Both the position numbers and the translations under genes were made by a program. From NCBI RefSeq assembly GCF_000418325.1, contig NC_021658.1:186001-250000 (forward strand): 64,000 nucleotides of DNA, read 5' to 3'. The DNA comes from Sorangium cellulosum So0157-2 (lineage in GTDB: Bacteria > Myxococcota_A > Polyangia > Polyangiales > Polyangiaceae). Below, one piece after another: positions 43,269 to 52,987 of this stretch (position 1 is its first letter; each line of letters opens with the position of its first letter). A model generated the notes under the pieces. That model had not been told where the DNA came from, did no database searches, and saw nothing but the letters and a program-made list of their open reading frames with translations.

Positions 43269-45260
43269 ATGCGCGCCCGCCGCCTCCGCCACGCCCTCGC
43301 CTTCGCCGCGCTGGCGGCCGGCGCCGGCATCGCCGGGTGCTCGTGGCGGGCGTCCGAGCGCCCCTCCGCGCCGCACCAGGGCGCCGCGGGCGCGGCCGTG
43401 CAGCCTTCAGCCCCGCCGCCGCCCTCCGCCAACTCGGCCGCGGGCGAGCCGGCGCCCGGCGCTGCGCGGCAGGAGAGCGCGCCGGCGGGGCGGCCTCTCC
43501 TGCTCATCACGGATCGCGCGGTGCTCGCCGAGCTCGAGGCCGCGGGCCTCGACTTCGGCGCGGTGCTCACCGGATCGCCGCGCGCGCCGGCCGCGCTCTC
43601 CGCGCTGTCCCGCACCCCCGAGCTCGCGTCGGTCGCCGGCGTGCTCGCGGAGGATCTGCGGCAGGTCCAGCGCGCCGATCCGAGGAGCGGGACGAGCGTC
43701 GCGCGCCACGCGCACCGCCTCTTCGACGCGCGGTGGCTCTCCGCGCAGGGCGCCCGCTTCGAGCTCATCGGCGTGGTGAACCGGATGGATCGCCGCCCGT
43801 TCCACGCCTCGGCCTGCGGCGAGACCCGCCTCGTGTACCGGCTGGCCTACGCCGCGAAGCCCCCGGACGGCGCGGCCGGCGCCGCGGCCGCCGCCTCGCG
43901 CCTCCCGATGACCGCGGCGTTCGAGCTCCTCGCCCCCGGCGGCGACGCGCCCTCGTGCCGCCGCCTCGCGCAGGCCTGGTCGCGCGCGGCGGAGCTCTCC
44001 GGCCCGGCCCTCGCCCGCTGGCTCACCGCGACCGGCGGCCCGCTCGCTCCCCCGGCCGTCGATCGCGCGAACCTCGCGCGGCTCGTGGTGAACCTGCAGA
44101 GCGTCCGCTGGCCGTCCACCGTGCGCCCGGACCTCGGCGGGCACGCGGAGTACGTGCTCCGCGCCTTCCGCTGGGACGCGCGCGCCGGTCGCTACGCGCC
44201 CCTCGCCCTCGAGAACACCCCCGACGTCGCCCGGATCGCCCGCGACCCGAAGCAGCGCGACCGGCTGCGCGCCTGGCTGTCGGCCCCCGAGAACCTCGCG
44301 CGCATCGACGAGGGCACCGCGCTCCTGCCCGGCGAGTTCCTCGCCACGAAGGCGCTGTCGGCCACGCCCCACGGGCTCGCGCGCCGCGCCAACCGGCCGT
44401 TCCGCGTCCTGTTCGAGCCCCGCGACTTCGCCGGCGTCGATCTCGGCGGCCTCTCGCGCGTCCGCTCGCCGGAGGGGCTGCTCCGGCGGCTCGACCAGAT
44501 GACCTGCCCCGGCTGCCACCAGAGCGGATCGATCGCCGGCTTCCACCTGCTCGGGCAGGAGCCTCCCGGCCGCGTCCACGACGCGCTCGCCGCCGCCGAG
44601 TCCGCGCACCTCGCGGGCGATCTCCCGCGCCGGCAGGCGGTGGTCGAGGCGGTCGCCCGGGGCGCGGCGCCGGACCACGGCGTCCCGTACCCCGAGCGGG
44701 CCGACGGCGCCCGCGGCGGGCACGGCGCCCGCTGCGGGCTGGGCGACCCGAGCTTCGCGGACTGGACGTGCGCGGAGGGGCTCGTGTGCTCCGCGTACGA
44801 TGCGCCGCGAGAGGACCGGACGACCGTCGGCGTCTGCCTGCCGGCGGCGCCGGAGGTCGGCGACCCCTGCCAGGTCGGCGCCGTGGTCCCCCACGCCGAC
44901 CCGCACCGCGACCGCGCCGCGGCGGCGCAGCCCGGGGCGTGCCCGCCCGCCGCGGTGTGCAACACGAGCCCTGTCGGGTTCCCGGGCGGCATGTGCACCG
45001 GCAGCTGCGGCGCGCTCCCGCCGGAGGGCGTCTGCGGCGCCATCGCCGTGCTCGATCCGTTCAACCGCTGCCTCGCCCGCGGGACGCCGTTCACCGAGTG
45101 CTTGAGCCGCCACGTCGCGCCCGCGGGCCTGCGCCGCTGCTCGAGCGAGGCGCCCTGCCGCGAGGACTACGTGTGCGCCAGGACGAGCTCGGGCGAGGGC
45201 GCCTGCATCCCGCCGTACTTCCTGTTCCAGCTCCGGGTCGACGGCCACGCGGTGCCGTGA
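43269..45260 (+). CDS. Large lipoprotein with CxxCH haem-type motif and Cys-rich C-terminus
   Basis: 663 residues from ATG 43269. Lipobox GIAGC. A long N-terminal globular region (70-400) includes FELIGVVNRMDRRPFHASACGETRLVYRL and ARLVVNLQSVRWPS. At about residue 412 is MTCPGCHQSGSIAGFHLLG, a CxxCH c-type haem attachment motif. The last 180 residues are Cys-rich with many GxC pairs (DWTCAEGLVCSAYD, GSCGALPPEGVCG). Similar hypotheticals occur in Polyangiales. Possible electron-transfer or redox-sensing role at the envelope, based only on CPGCH. Confidence 0.65.
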   Translation: MRARRLRHALAFAALAAGAGIAGCSWRASERPSAPHQGAAGAAVQPSAPPPPSANSAAGEPAPGAARQESAPAGRPLLLITDRAVLAELEAAGLDFGAVLTGSPRAPAALSALSRTPELASVAGVLAEDLRQVQRADPRSGTSVARHAHRLFDARWLSAQGARFELIGVVNRMDRRPFHASACGETRLVYRLAYAAKPPDGAAGAAAAASRLPMTAAFELLAPGGDAPSCRRLAQAWSRAAELSGPALARWLTATGGPLAPPAVDRANLARLVVNLQSVRWPSTVRPDLGGHAEYVLRAFRWDARAGRYAPLALENTPDVARIARDPKQRDRLRAWLSAPENLARIDEGTALLPGEFLATKALSATPHGLARRANRPFRVLFEPRDFAGVDLGGLSRVRSPEGLLRRLDQMTCPGCHQSGSIAGFHLLGQEPPGRVHDALAAAESAHLAGDLPRRQAVVEAVARGAAPDHGVPYPERADGARGGHGARCGLGDPSFADWTCAEGLVCSAYDAPREDRTTVGVCLPAAPEVGDPCQVGAVVPHADPHRDRAAAAQPGACPPAAVCNTSPVGFPGGMCTGSCGALPPEGVCGAIAVLDPFNRCLARGTPFTECLSRHVAPAGLRRCSSEAPCREDYVCARTSSGEGACIPPYFLFQLRVDGHAVP

Positions 45261-45428
45261 GCCGCCCGGCGCCCGCCATGCTGGGGCCGAGGAGGCAGCC
45301 CACCTGGGCACCGAGCATCCGGCCGCGCGCCTCGCCTCCGGCGAGGGCAAAGCGCCGGCGCGATGGCAGCGGGGACAGGTCGCGTTGGTCAACGATGCAT
45401 GACGCGCGAACCCCTGGGTGGGGATGGG

Positions 45429-45690
45429 TCATCCGGTCGTCTGCCAGCTAGAGCTCGCCGCCATGCCGTGAGCGGCCGCGAAGCCGCGATCGATCAACGC
45501 GATGAACGCGGCGTTCGCCCTCTTCGCCGAGCCTCCGCGCTCGAACACGCGGAGCGCCTCGCCGTACGCCGTGCGCCACGTCAGCACGACCATGCCGGCG
45601 ACGAGCCGCGCGAGGCCATCGGGCTTGGGACCAGCGAGATCGATCGCGAGCCCCTCGACCACCTCGTCCCCGATCTCGCGGAGGCGCGCC
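45429..45690 (-). pseudogene. C-terminal remnant of a TetR-family regulator
   Basis: On the minus strand the frame reads LAGMVVLTWRTAYGEALRVFERGG and AFIALIDRGFAAAHGM up to the stop at 45429, similar to the ligand-binding C-terminal helices of TetR regulators. The helix-turn-helix N-terminus and start codon are absent. Upstream of about 45690 the coding signal passes straight into the oppositely oriented monooxygenase fragment, so both divergent genes lost their 5' ends together. Confidence 0.5.
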
Positions 45691-45704
45691 TTGAGCGCCG
45701 CATG

Positions 45705-46805
45705 CGTCCCGTGCCGCAAGAGGCGCTCGAGAAGATCCTGATCGCGCGCGCGACGGAGCTCGGGATCGACATCCGTCGCGGCACCACGGTGGAAGGTCTC
45801 GAGCGAGACGACGACGGCGCGACCGTGCAGACGAGCGCGGGCCCGCTGCGCGCGAAGTACCTCGTCGGCTGCGACGGCGGCCGGAGCCGCGTCCGCAAGC
45901 TCGCCGGCTTCGAGTTCCCCGGCACGGATCCGACCATCACCGGCTATCAGGCCGTCGTCGAGCTCGATGCGCCCGAGAAGCTCGCGACGGGATGGCACCG
46001 GACGCCGCGCGGCCTCGTCGCGTCCGGACCGACGCCGGGGCGCGTCTTCACGGCGGAGTTCAACGGGCCGCCGCCCCGTCGCGATGCGCCGATCACGCGA
46101 GCCGAGGTCGAGGCGGCGATCCAGCGCGTGAGCGGCGCCGACGTCAAGATCCTGTCGATGACGATGGCGACGCGCTGGACCGATAACGCGCGGCAAGCGA
46201 CGACCTACCGGATGGGCCGCGTCTTTCTCGCCGGTGACGCCGCGCACGTCCACTCGCCCTTCGGCGGCCAGGGCCTGAACCTCGGCCTCGTCGACGCCGC
46301 GAACCTCGGTTGGAAGCTCGCCGCGGCGGTGAAGGGGCGCGAGCATCTCCTCGACTCGTACACCGCCGAGCGCCATCCCGTCGCCGCGCGCGTCCTCGAA
46401 AATACCCGCGCGCAGGTCGCGCTCATGCGTCCTGACCCGCTGACGAGCGCGCTCCGCGCCATCGTGAGCGACCTGATGAAGCTGCCCGCAGGCAATCGCT
46501 ACTTCGGCGAGATGCTCACGGGCGTCGGCATTCGTTACGACCTCGGTGACGACGACCCGCTCGTCGGCACGCTCGCGAAGGACCAGCTCCTCACGCTCGC
46601 CGACGGCAGCGAAGAGCGGCTCTACGCGCTGATGGAGAACGGCGGCGGCCTCTTCATCTCGCCTTTGGAGCGGTCACTCCCGCAAGACGTGCACGTTGCG
46701 CGCACCCAGGGCGGCCCGTCGATGCTCGTTCGTCCCGACGGCTGCATCGCGTGGACAGACGCGTCGTCGACGGCGCTCGACGACGCGCTCGCGCGCTGGT
46801 TCTGA
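45705..46805 (+). pseudogene. FAD-dependent monooxygenase (PheA/TfdB type), 5' missing
   Basis: Homology begins at VPQEALEKILIARATELG and continues with YLVGCDGGRSRVRKLAGFEFPG, the second FAD motif GRVFLAGDAAHVHSPFGGQGLNLGLVDAANLGWKL and a C-terminal thioredoxin-like tail (MLVRPDGCIAWTD). The first 100 or so residues with the GxGxxG dinucleotide-binding motif are missing; the upstream frame is antisense to the TetR remnant. Without the FAD loop it should be inactive. It would have hydroxylated an aromatic substrate, probably under control of the divergent TetR gene. Confidence 0.8.
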
Positions 46806-46875
46806 ATCAGAGCGACGCGCCCGCCGCCGCGCCGCCAGGCTCGAGGTCCCGAAGGGGCCATCTCCCCGCGCCAGG

Positions 46876-48236
46876 ATGAGATCGCGGGGTCGTATGTGGG
46901 ATGCGCTGACGTGTGCGCTTGTGGCAGGAGCTGCCGGCGCCCCCATCCGCTCCAGCGCTGCCGGAGACCCCTTGACGGCGGGAAGGGCTGGTTGACCGAG
47001 CGCGTGTCGAAGCGGGTCCTGCGGGTGCGGGCGGAGGACGGCCAGCAGACGACCGCGGTCACCATCGAGGAGGCGTTCCAGTCGGGGGGACAGGACGGGG
47101 TGCTGGGGCTGGCCTTGCACCCGGATCTGCTCCAGGGCAAGGGCAGAGACTACGTGTACGTCTCCTTCACCTACGACGTCGATCCCGGCACGGCCGTCGA
47201 CCGCAGGGCGAAGATCCGCCGCTACACGTACGATCCGGGGACCGGGACCCTGGGGCGCCCGGTCGACGTCATCACCGGCCTGCCCGGGAGCGACGATCAC
47301 AACTCCGCGCGGCTCCTCTTCGGCCCGGATCGGAAGCTCTACTACACGGTCGGGGATCAGGGGAACAATCAGTTTGGCAGGAAGTGCCTCCCCATCCGCG
47401 CGCAGGCGCTGCCCACGGCGGCGGACGTCGCGGCGCAGGACTGGTCGAAGTACACTGGCAAGGTCCTGCGCTTGAACCTCGACGGCTCGATCCCGCACGA
47501 CAACCCGCGGATCGACGGCACCCGCAGCCATGTCTATTCGTACGGCCACCGCAACCCGCAGGGCCTCGCGTTCGGCCGGGGTGGCAAGCTGTACGCGAAC
47601 GAGCATGGGCCGAAGAGCGAAGACGAGCTGAACCTCATCCTGCCCGGCAAGAACTACGGCTGGCCGCACGTCGCCGGCTATCAGGACGACCAGGCGTACA
47701 CGTACGACAACTGGTCGGCCTCGAGCCCCACGCCCTGCGAGGCGCTCGAGTGGAACGACTTCGAGAAGCCTCCCTCCGTCCCGCAGCAGGAGGAGAGCGC
47801 CTGGAGCCACCCCGACTTCCGGGAGCCGCTCCTCACCTTCTACACCGTCGAGGACGGCCACGACTTCCGCAATTCGGTGTGCGGAGACGACTTCTTCTGG
47901 ATCTGCTGGCCCACGATCGCGCCCTCCTCGCTCCACTACTACCCCGCCGGGCGCGGCGTCCCGGGGTGGGGGAACTCTCTCCTGATCACCAGCCTCAAGG
48001 GGGGCGCGGTGTTCCGGGTGAAGCTGAGCGGGAACGGGAAATCCGTGGTCGGCGAGCCTGTCCGCGAGCTCGCCACCAGCAACCGCTACCGCGACCTCGC
48101 GATCGGCCCGGACCGCCGGACCTTGTACGTGATCACGGACCCGTCGGGGGGCACGGGCGGACCGACCGGTCTGGGGACGACGGTCCTGGACAACCCGGGA
48201 GCGATCCTCGAGTTCAAGTACACGGGATCGCACTGA
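46876..48236 (+). pseudogene. Soluble PQQ-dependent glucose dehydrogenase, internal deletion near N-terminus
   Basis: From about 46985 the frame matches GdhB-type quinoprotein dehydrogenases: WLTERVSKRVLRV, LGLALHPDLL, DHNSARLLFGPDRKLYYTVGDQGNNQ, GHRNPQGLAFG, NYGWPHVAGYQDD and RYRDLAIGPDRRTLYVITD. These include the catalytic-His segment and PQQ-binding region. The residues that normally precede WLTER are missing. A signal-peptide-like start (ATG 46876, WDALTCALVAGAAGA) exists but in a different frame, so a deletion joined it to the body out of frame. Normally a periplasmic aldose oxidase. A shorter in-frame reading from GTG within the body is possible but would lack export. Confidence 0.75.
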
Positions 48237-48305
48237 TCCAGCGCCCGAGGGGCCGGGCCTGCGTCGTACCGGCGCAGGCCCGGCTCGTGCCTGTTATATT
48301 TGTTC

Positions 48306-48336
48306 TTTTGCGCCTTTGCTCCTTTGCGCCTTTGCG
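48306..48336. repeat. Short CTTTGCGCC direct repeats in intergenic DNA
   Basis: About three tandem copies of a 10-base unit (CTTTGCGCCT with one CTTTGCTCCT variant). On the other strand this reads as AGGCGCAAAGG repeats, a simple-sequence element seen in many genomes downstream of genes. It lies 70 bases after the dehydrogenase stop and about 60 bases before the end of the converging lyase gene. No hairpin. Confidence 0.6.
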
Positions 48337-48394
48337 TTGAATTCTCCCTCCGGATCCCTGGCCGGACTCCTGACGCGCGGAGCCAGGCCAGGCG

Positions 48395-50215
48395 CTAGGG
48401 CGCGCCCGCGTGCGTCAGCGTCTCCCAGCCGATGTGGTTGCCGAACCGCGTGGAAGCGCTGCTCATCGCCCTCACCCGTGCGATGAGCGCCTCGGTCTTC
48501 GGCATGCTGATGCCGCGCCGGTTGCGGAATTCGTTGTACCCGATCTCCCAGCCCATCACCGCCGAGTGGCCGCCCGCGTTCTTGGAGAAGCTGCTGCAAG
48601 GCCAGCCCCGCGCCGGCATCCAGTCCGCGGGGGAGACCTCCACGCCCACCCGATTGCGCGTGTTGTCGAGGTACTGCAGCACGTAGTCGGCGTTCAATTC
48701 GAGCGACTCCCGCAGGCGGTTCTCGTCATGCTCCGGGTCGTCGCCGTAGGCGCTGCGAGGGTCGCCTTGGATGCGGAGGGTCTCTGCCATGTTCGCGAGC
48801 GAGCTCATGCCCATCTGGGTATGCCCGAGGTCGCGGCAGGTCTCCTGCTCGAGGCCAGCGATGTAGCGCGTCGGGTTGCTCCAGATCGACGCGAGCTCGG
48901 TCCCGCTGGTGTAGCGCGGCCTCCCCTGATAGATCGGAGAGAGCGGCTGGCCGCCGTCGCTCGGCATGTAGATCATGGCCTTGCTCGAGTGTTCTACCTG
49001 GCTCACGACGTACTCGTACTTTTCGAGATCGTTCGTGAAGATCGCGATATCGAGCGCGGTCTCGTTCATCACGGACGTGCGGTTCTGGCCGCCCGTCCAG
49101 CCGTCTTTCACCAGGTCCCAGTAGACGGTCCTGAAGTGGTTCTCTTGCAGCGCGGTGTCCGCGGCCGTCCAGCCGCTGTACGTGTAACGCAAGATCTCCG
49201 CGGCGCGCAGGAAGTTGGTGCCTGCCCAGCCAGCGGCGAAGTGACCGTTGGCGTAGACCTGAGAATTGTTGTCCGGGAAGCGGGGTTGATCGAACGAGAT
49301 GGCGGTCAGCGTGCGCGCCCAGGCGTCGAGGATGCCTCTCGCGTTCTCGGCATACTGCGCGTCGCCGCTGTAGTACCAGAGCAGCGCCTGCGTATAGGCG
49401 GCGTTCGCGTCGTTGACGATGCTGTCGCAACCTGCCTGCTCGTAGCCCAGATCGATGGCTTTCTGCTTCGATCCAGGCGTGGAGCACTTGACGACCGGCA
49501 CCGGGGCGGCGACGTAGCTCCGGTCCGCGGGCTTCGAGCCCCTGGCGAGCTGGTACTCTTTGCTCCAGGGCTGCTCGCCGTTGCGGATCTTCGCTTTGAC
49601 GAAATCCAGCTGTTCCTTGCTGACCAGGATGCCAGGATGCACGAAGGGGCTGGCGGGGGCCGCGCTGCCGGTGATCTGGAGCTCCGTCACGCTGGCGTAG
49701 TCGTTCACGGTGTTCCCGTTCACCGTGAGACGGACGTACCGCGCGTCGACGGACTGGAATTCAATCGGCTGGAGCGACGTGCTCGGCAGGCTCTTCCCCG
49801 AGACGAGCGGCGAGAAAATGCGGCCGTCCGTGGATGTCGAGAGCGCGTAGTCATAGATGCGTCCATCGACTCCGCCGTTGTACCATCCCAGAGAGATGCC
49901 GCAGATGCTCTGCGTCGCGCCGAGGTCTGCCGTCACGTAGGCGCCCTTACCGCGGCCCGACCAGCGGGTGGCCAGGTTGCCATCCGCGACGTTCGCTGCA
50001 GGGTTCTCGGTCTGCGCGACGCTGGCGACGAGGCTCGCCGGCGTGAGGCGAACCGTGCAGCCCGGCGCCGCGAGCGATGATGGCTTCTGGTCGATGACCT
50101 GATCGCCGTCTGTCGGCGAGCCCTCGCCAGCGCCTGTGTCGGCATCTCCAGCGCAGCCCGCGAGGACAGCCGCCAAGGCGACGCACACGGTGGGAGCGGT
50201 AGTGCGTAAGCTCAA
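48395..50215 (-). CDS. Alginate lyase-type lipoprotein with F5/8 (CBM32-like) domain
   Basis: 606 residues from TTG 50215, which has GAAGGAG six to seven bases upstream. Lipobox VLAGC. Residues about 50-185 form a discoidin/F5/8 carbohydrate-binding module (ENPAANVADGNLATRWSGRG, DLGATQSICGISLGWYNG, RYVRLTVNGN). The rest is an (alpha/alpha) toroid of the alginate lyase (PL5-like) family: NAAYTQALLWYYSGDAQYAENARGILDAWA, FPDNNSQVYANGHFAAGW and RTSVMNETALDIAIFTND. It likely cleaves uronate polysaccharides at the cell surface. The upstream region is AT-rich around 50270-50320 and could hold the promoter. Confidence 0.88.
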   Translation of the reverse strand: MSLRTTAPTVCVALAAVLAGCAGDADTGAGEGSPTDGDQVIDQKPSSLAAPGCTVRLTPASLVASVAQTENPAANVADGNLATRWSGRGKGAYVTADLGATQSICGISLGWYNGGVDGRIYDYALSTSTDGRIFSPLVSGKSLPSTSLQPIEFQSVDARYVRLTVNGNTVNDYASVTELQITGSAAPASPFVHPGILVSKEQLDFVKAKIRNGEQPWSKEYQLARGSKPADRSYVAAPVPVVKCSTPGSKQKAIDLGYEQAGCDSIVNDANAAYTQALLWYYSGDAQYAENARGILDAWARTLTAISFDQPRFPDNNSQVYANGHFAAGWAGTNFLRAAEILRYTYSGWTAADTALQENHFRTVYWDLVKDGWTGGQNRTSVMNETALDIAIFTNDLEKYEYVVSQVEHSSKAMIYMPSDGGQPLSPIYQGRPRYTSGTELASIWSNPTRYIAGLEQETCRDLGHTQMGMSSLANMAETLRIQGDPRSAYGDDPEHDENRLRESLELNADYVLQYLDNTRNRVGVEVSPADWMPARGWPCSSFSKNAGGHSAVMGWEIGYNEFRNRRGISMPKTEALIARVRAMSSASTRFGNHIGWETLTHAGAP

Positions 50216-50395
50216 GGTATTCTCCTTCGGGCGGATTATTTGCCCGCCTCAAGACACAAGTGTGCGTAGTGGTGCTACCAAGTAAAAATGAAAGTCTCAA
50301 AGAGATAAGATGCGATTTCTACTGGGAATGTCAAGCCCCGCCGCGCGATCGGCTCCGGATGACAGACTCATGCTTTGCTTGCGTTTTCGCCTTTC

Positions 50396-50624
50396 TCGCG
50401 CACATGACGATGTACCAGGCCGCCAAGATGGCCCGCGACAGCGGCTGCAAGCTCTTGAGCTTCCCGCACGACGATTTCGACAGGCCAAGGAGGAGCTGCG
50501 GATCACCATCACCTCGGCCAACACCGAGGAGCAGGTGCACGAGCACCTGCTCCAGGGCTTTGCGCGCGTGCGCGACTACCTCACGCGCATCGGCGCGCCG
50601 CTGCGCCCCGCAGAGGCCGGATGA
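50396..50624 (+). pseudogene. Remnant of an alpha-oxoamine synthase-type PLP enzyme
   Basis: Two pieces in different frames. The first reads HMTMYQAAKMARDSGCKLLSFPHDDFD, similar to the central region of serine palmitoyltransferase/KBL-type enzymes. From about 50482 another frame continues AKEELRITITSANTEEQVHEHLLQGFARVRDYL, their C-terminus. The 200 or so residues between, including the PLP lysine, are missing. The gene is dead; the junction is at about 50481. Confidence 0.6.
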
Positions 50625-50681
50625 TCGACCGCGCCCCTCGACCCCGGGAGCGCGCCGCCCACCCCTCGACCCCAGGCCGGC

Positions 50682-51662
50682 TCACCGCAGGTAGCCTTCG
50701 ATCGCCTCGTACCAGACGCGCGCCATCCGGGCGTAACCCGCCTGGTTGGGGTGGACGGTGTCGCCGAGCTCGGACGCGGGGAAACCCGTGAACTGATCGG
50801 CGAAGACGATGTGCGCGCCCGCGGCGGCCCGCTCCTCGACCATCGCGGGGATGGTGGCGTTGAACGTATTGACCGCGTTCGCGGAGCGCGGCAGAGGGAT
50901 GATGTTGCTCACGACGATCAGCGCGTCGGGCGCCTCGGCGATCAGCTCGTCCAGGAGAGCGGCGAGGCGGGTGTCGGCGCCGTTCGCGCCTTGCACCATG
51001 TCATTCGTGCCCGCGTGGAGCAGCACGATGTGCGGCATCTCGTTGAGCGCCGGGGTCGGCACGCGACCGGCGATCTGCTGGATGGTTTGCCCGCTGATCC
51101 CCTCGTGATTGCGGGGGAACGTCACGCCGTCGACCATCGCCGGGCCGTTCTTCTGCTGCGTGCCGGTGAAGGTGATCTCGTGCTCGTCCTGCAAGGCCAG
51201 GCGGAAGAGCTCGACCCGGTACCCGCCGTCGAAGCCGAGACCGAAGGTGATCGAGTCCCCGAGGGGCAGGACCTTGCAGGGGCCCGTCGCGGGGCAAGGC
51301 TGGAACCCCGGATCGGGAGCACCCCCACCGCCGCCCGAGCCGCCGGAGGTCGCGCTCGTGGAAGAGCTCGCACCGCCCTCGCCGGCGCTGGTCGTCGCGC
51401 CGCTCCCCGTGGTCGCCCCCCCGCCGGATCCACCGGTTCCGGTGGCGCTGCCCGCCCCGCTCGTGGTCGACGCGCCGCTTCCGGTCGCCGGAGCGCCGCC
51501 GGAAGTGGCCGTTCCAGACCCGCCCGAGCCCGCGGACGACCCGTCAGAATCGCTGGAGCAGGCCAGGGAACCGACGAAGAGGAGGCCCGCGAGCGGAATC
51601 GCGCGGGCGAGGGCGCCGAATGCACCACGGCGGACGAGAAGCGGAGACGTCGAAGGCGACAT
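50682..51662 (-). CDS. SGNH/GDSL hydrolase lipoprotein
   Basis: 326 residues. The signal peptide ends GSLAC, then about 80 residues of Ser/Gly/Thr linker. The SGNH hydrolase core carries block I LPLGDSITFGLG, block II Gly in the EGISGQTIQQI region, block III HAGTNDMVQG and block V DTVHPNQAGYARM. It is therefore an active-site-complete esterase or lipase-like hydrolase, surface-anchored. Substrate unknown (acetyl groups on polysaccharide would fit the neighbouring lyase). It is divergent from an AraC regulator. Confidence 0.9.
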   Translation of the reverse strand: MSPSTSPLLVRRGAFGALARAIPLAGLLFVGSLACSSDSDGSSAGSGGSGTATSGGAPATGSGASTTSGAGSATGTGGSGGGATTGSGATTSAGEGGASSSTSATSGGSGGGGGAPDPGFQPCPATGPCKVLPLGDSITFGLGFDGGYRVELFRLALQDEHEITFTGTQQKNGPAMVDGVTFPRNHEGISGQTIQQIAGRVPTPALNEMPHIVLLHAGTNDMVQGANGADTRLAALLDELIAEAPDALIVVSNIIPLPRSANAVNTFNATIPAMVEERAAAGAHIVFADQFTGFPASELGDTVHPNQAGYARMARVWYEAIEGYLR

Positions 51663-51936
51663 ATGAGCAGCGCTCCCGGTCGTAGGCGACCAAGTGGTGA
51701 AAAATTATGTTTATGGCCTAAATTCGGCGGGCTCGGCGCATTGCCACACCGCCCGCGCAGCCTCTGCGAGAAGTGGCGGAAGGGTACGAGGCGCTCGCAG
51801 CGATGTCGTTCAAATTCCCGGCGAAGGTTTTCAGGATCTCGACGTGCTGGGTCCGATCCGCTCGGCGCGAGCGAGCAGAGCTGCGCGCTGGCGACGCGGC
51901 CCGCGCACGAAAGGGGCTTGACCGCTGTGTTCCTCG

Positions 51937-52842
51937 ATGCCGACGATGCTCCGGGCGACCCCGAGCATGACCGCGAAGCTTCCAGCAAAGTACGGAGTGG
52001 CGCTCACCGGATCGGACTGGGTGGGGCTGCCTCTGCGGATCGGGCACGTGCCCGAAAGCGGCCGGTTCGAGGCGCTCTCCAACGAATCGGATGCGGTCCT
52101 GGTCTGGACGGGGGGCCCCTCGCAGGTCCACATTTGCTTCGCGGACCCGAGCTCGGGAGAGGTCCGGGAGCACTCGTTCGAGCGGCTCTCGGGCATGATG
52201 GACCTCTTGCCGCGGAGGACCAGGCTCCACAGCGTCGAGTGGCGGGGGCGGCCGTCCGTGTGCACGGCCGTGAGCTTCCCCGAAGCATCGATGTTGGCCC
52301 TCTGCTCGTCTCCGTCCCCCGGCCTGGTTCCGGAGCGGGGCCCGCAGTTCGGCCTGGTCGACGCCCACGTGGTCGACCTGGTCCTCCGGCTCCAGGCGCA
52401 GGCCGAGGGGCAGGAGTACCTGGGAGCCGTGTACGTCCAGTCGCTCTCCCTGGCGCTGGCCTCCTATCTCTCGGCGCGGTACGGCGCGGGGGCGAAGGCG
52501 GAGAGCTCGCTGCGCAGCACGAGCCTCTCGATCAGCCAGCGCACAAAGATCGAGAAGTTCGTGGACAGCGAGCTCTCCTCGAACTTCGGGCTCGTCGACC
52601 TGGCGGGGATGGCGGGCTACTCGCCCGACCATTTCTCGCGCCTGTTCAAGCACGCCTTTCGCCAGACTCCCTATCAGTACGTGCTGTCGCGCCGCATCGA
52701 GAGGGCGATGGCCATGCTCCGGGACGAGCGGCTGTCCATCGCCGAGATCGCTCTGGCTTGCGGCTTCTCCAACCAGGGGCACCTCACGACGGCGTTCAAG
52801 CGCCGTACGGGGATGACGCCCGGCGCGTACCGAAAGAGGTGA
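51937..52842 (+). CDS. AraC-family transcriptional regulator
   Basis: 301 residues from ATG 51937; ATG 51946 and 51967 are alternatives with no better ribosome site. The C-terminal 100 residues carry two helix-turn-helix motifs: FGLVDLAGMAGYSPDHFSRLFKHAFRQTPYQYV, and RLSIAEIALACGFSNQGHLTTAFKRRTGMTPGAYRKR, the AraC signature. The N-terminal sensory domain (about 1-180) has no identifiable ligand site. Divergent from the SGNH hydrolase across about 275 bp that contain an AT-rich patch at 51690-51725, so it may control that gene. Confidence 0.93.
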   Translation: MPTMLRATPSMTAKLPAKYGVALTGSDWVGLPLRIGHVPESGRFEALSNESDAVLVWTGGPSQVHICFADPSSGEVREHSFERLSGMMDLLPRRTRLHSVEWRGRPSVCTAVSFPEASMLALCSSPSPGLVPERGPQFGLVDAHVVDLVLRLQAQAEGQEYLGAVYVQSLSLALASYLSARYGAGAKAESSLRSTSLSISQRTKIEKFVDSELSSNFGLVDLAGMAGYSPDHFSRLFKHAFRQTPYQYVLSRRIERAMAMLRDERLSIAEIALACGFSNQGHLTTAFKRRTGMTPGAYRKR

Positions 52843-52899
52843 CGGGCCGCGCAGCGCCTCGGGCACAGGCATCTCGAAGGACACGCAGCAGCTCGGCCG

Positions 52900-52980
52900 C
52901 GCCGCGCGCGTGGTCGCGCCGATGAACGGATCGCGGGCAGCCCGCTGGCGCTCCAGCGAGGTCCGCCCCTGCCTTGACAC
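52900..52980 (-). pseudogene. Possible 5' remnant of an HxlR-type regulator
   Basis: GTG 52980 on the minus strand starts MSRQGRTSLERQ; the RTSLE motif is frequent at the start of HxlR regulators that sit divergently from flavodoxin-like quinone reductases. The winged-helix core expected next is not readable; after about 15 residues the frame is nonsense. Position next to an operator-like element and the quinone reductase gene supports the idea, but the sequence evidence is thin. Confidence 0.25.
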
Positions 52981-52987
52981 GACAATC

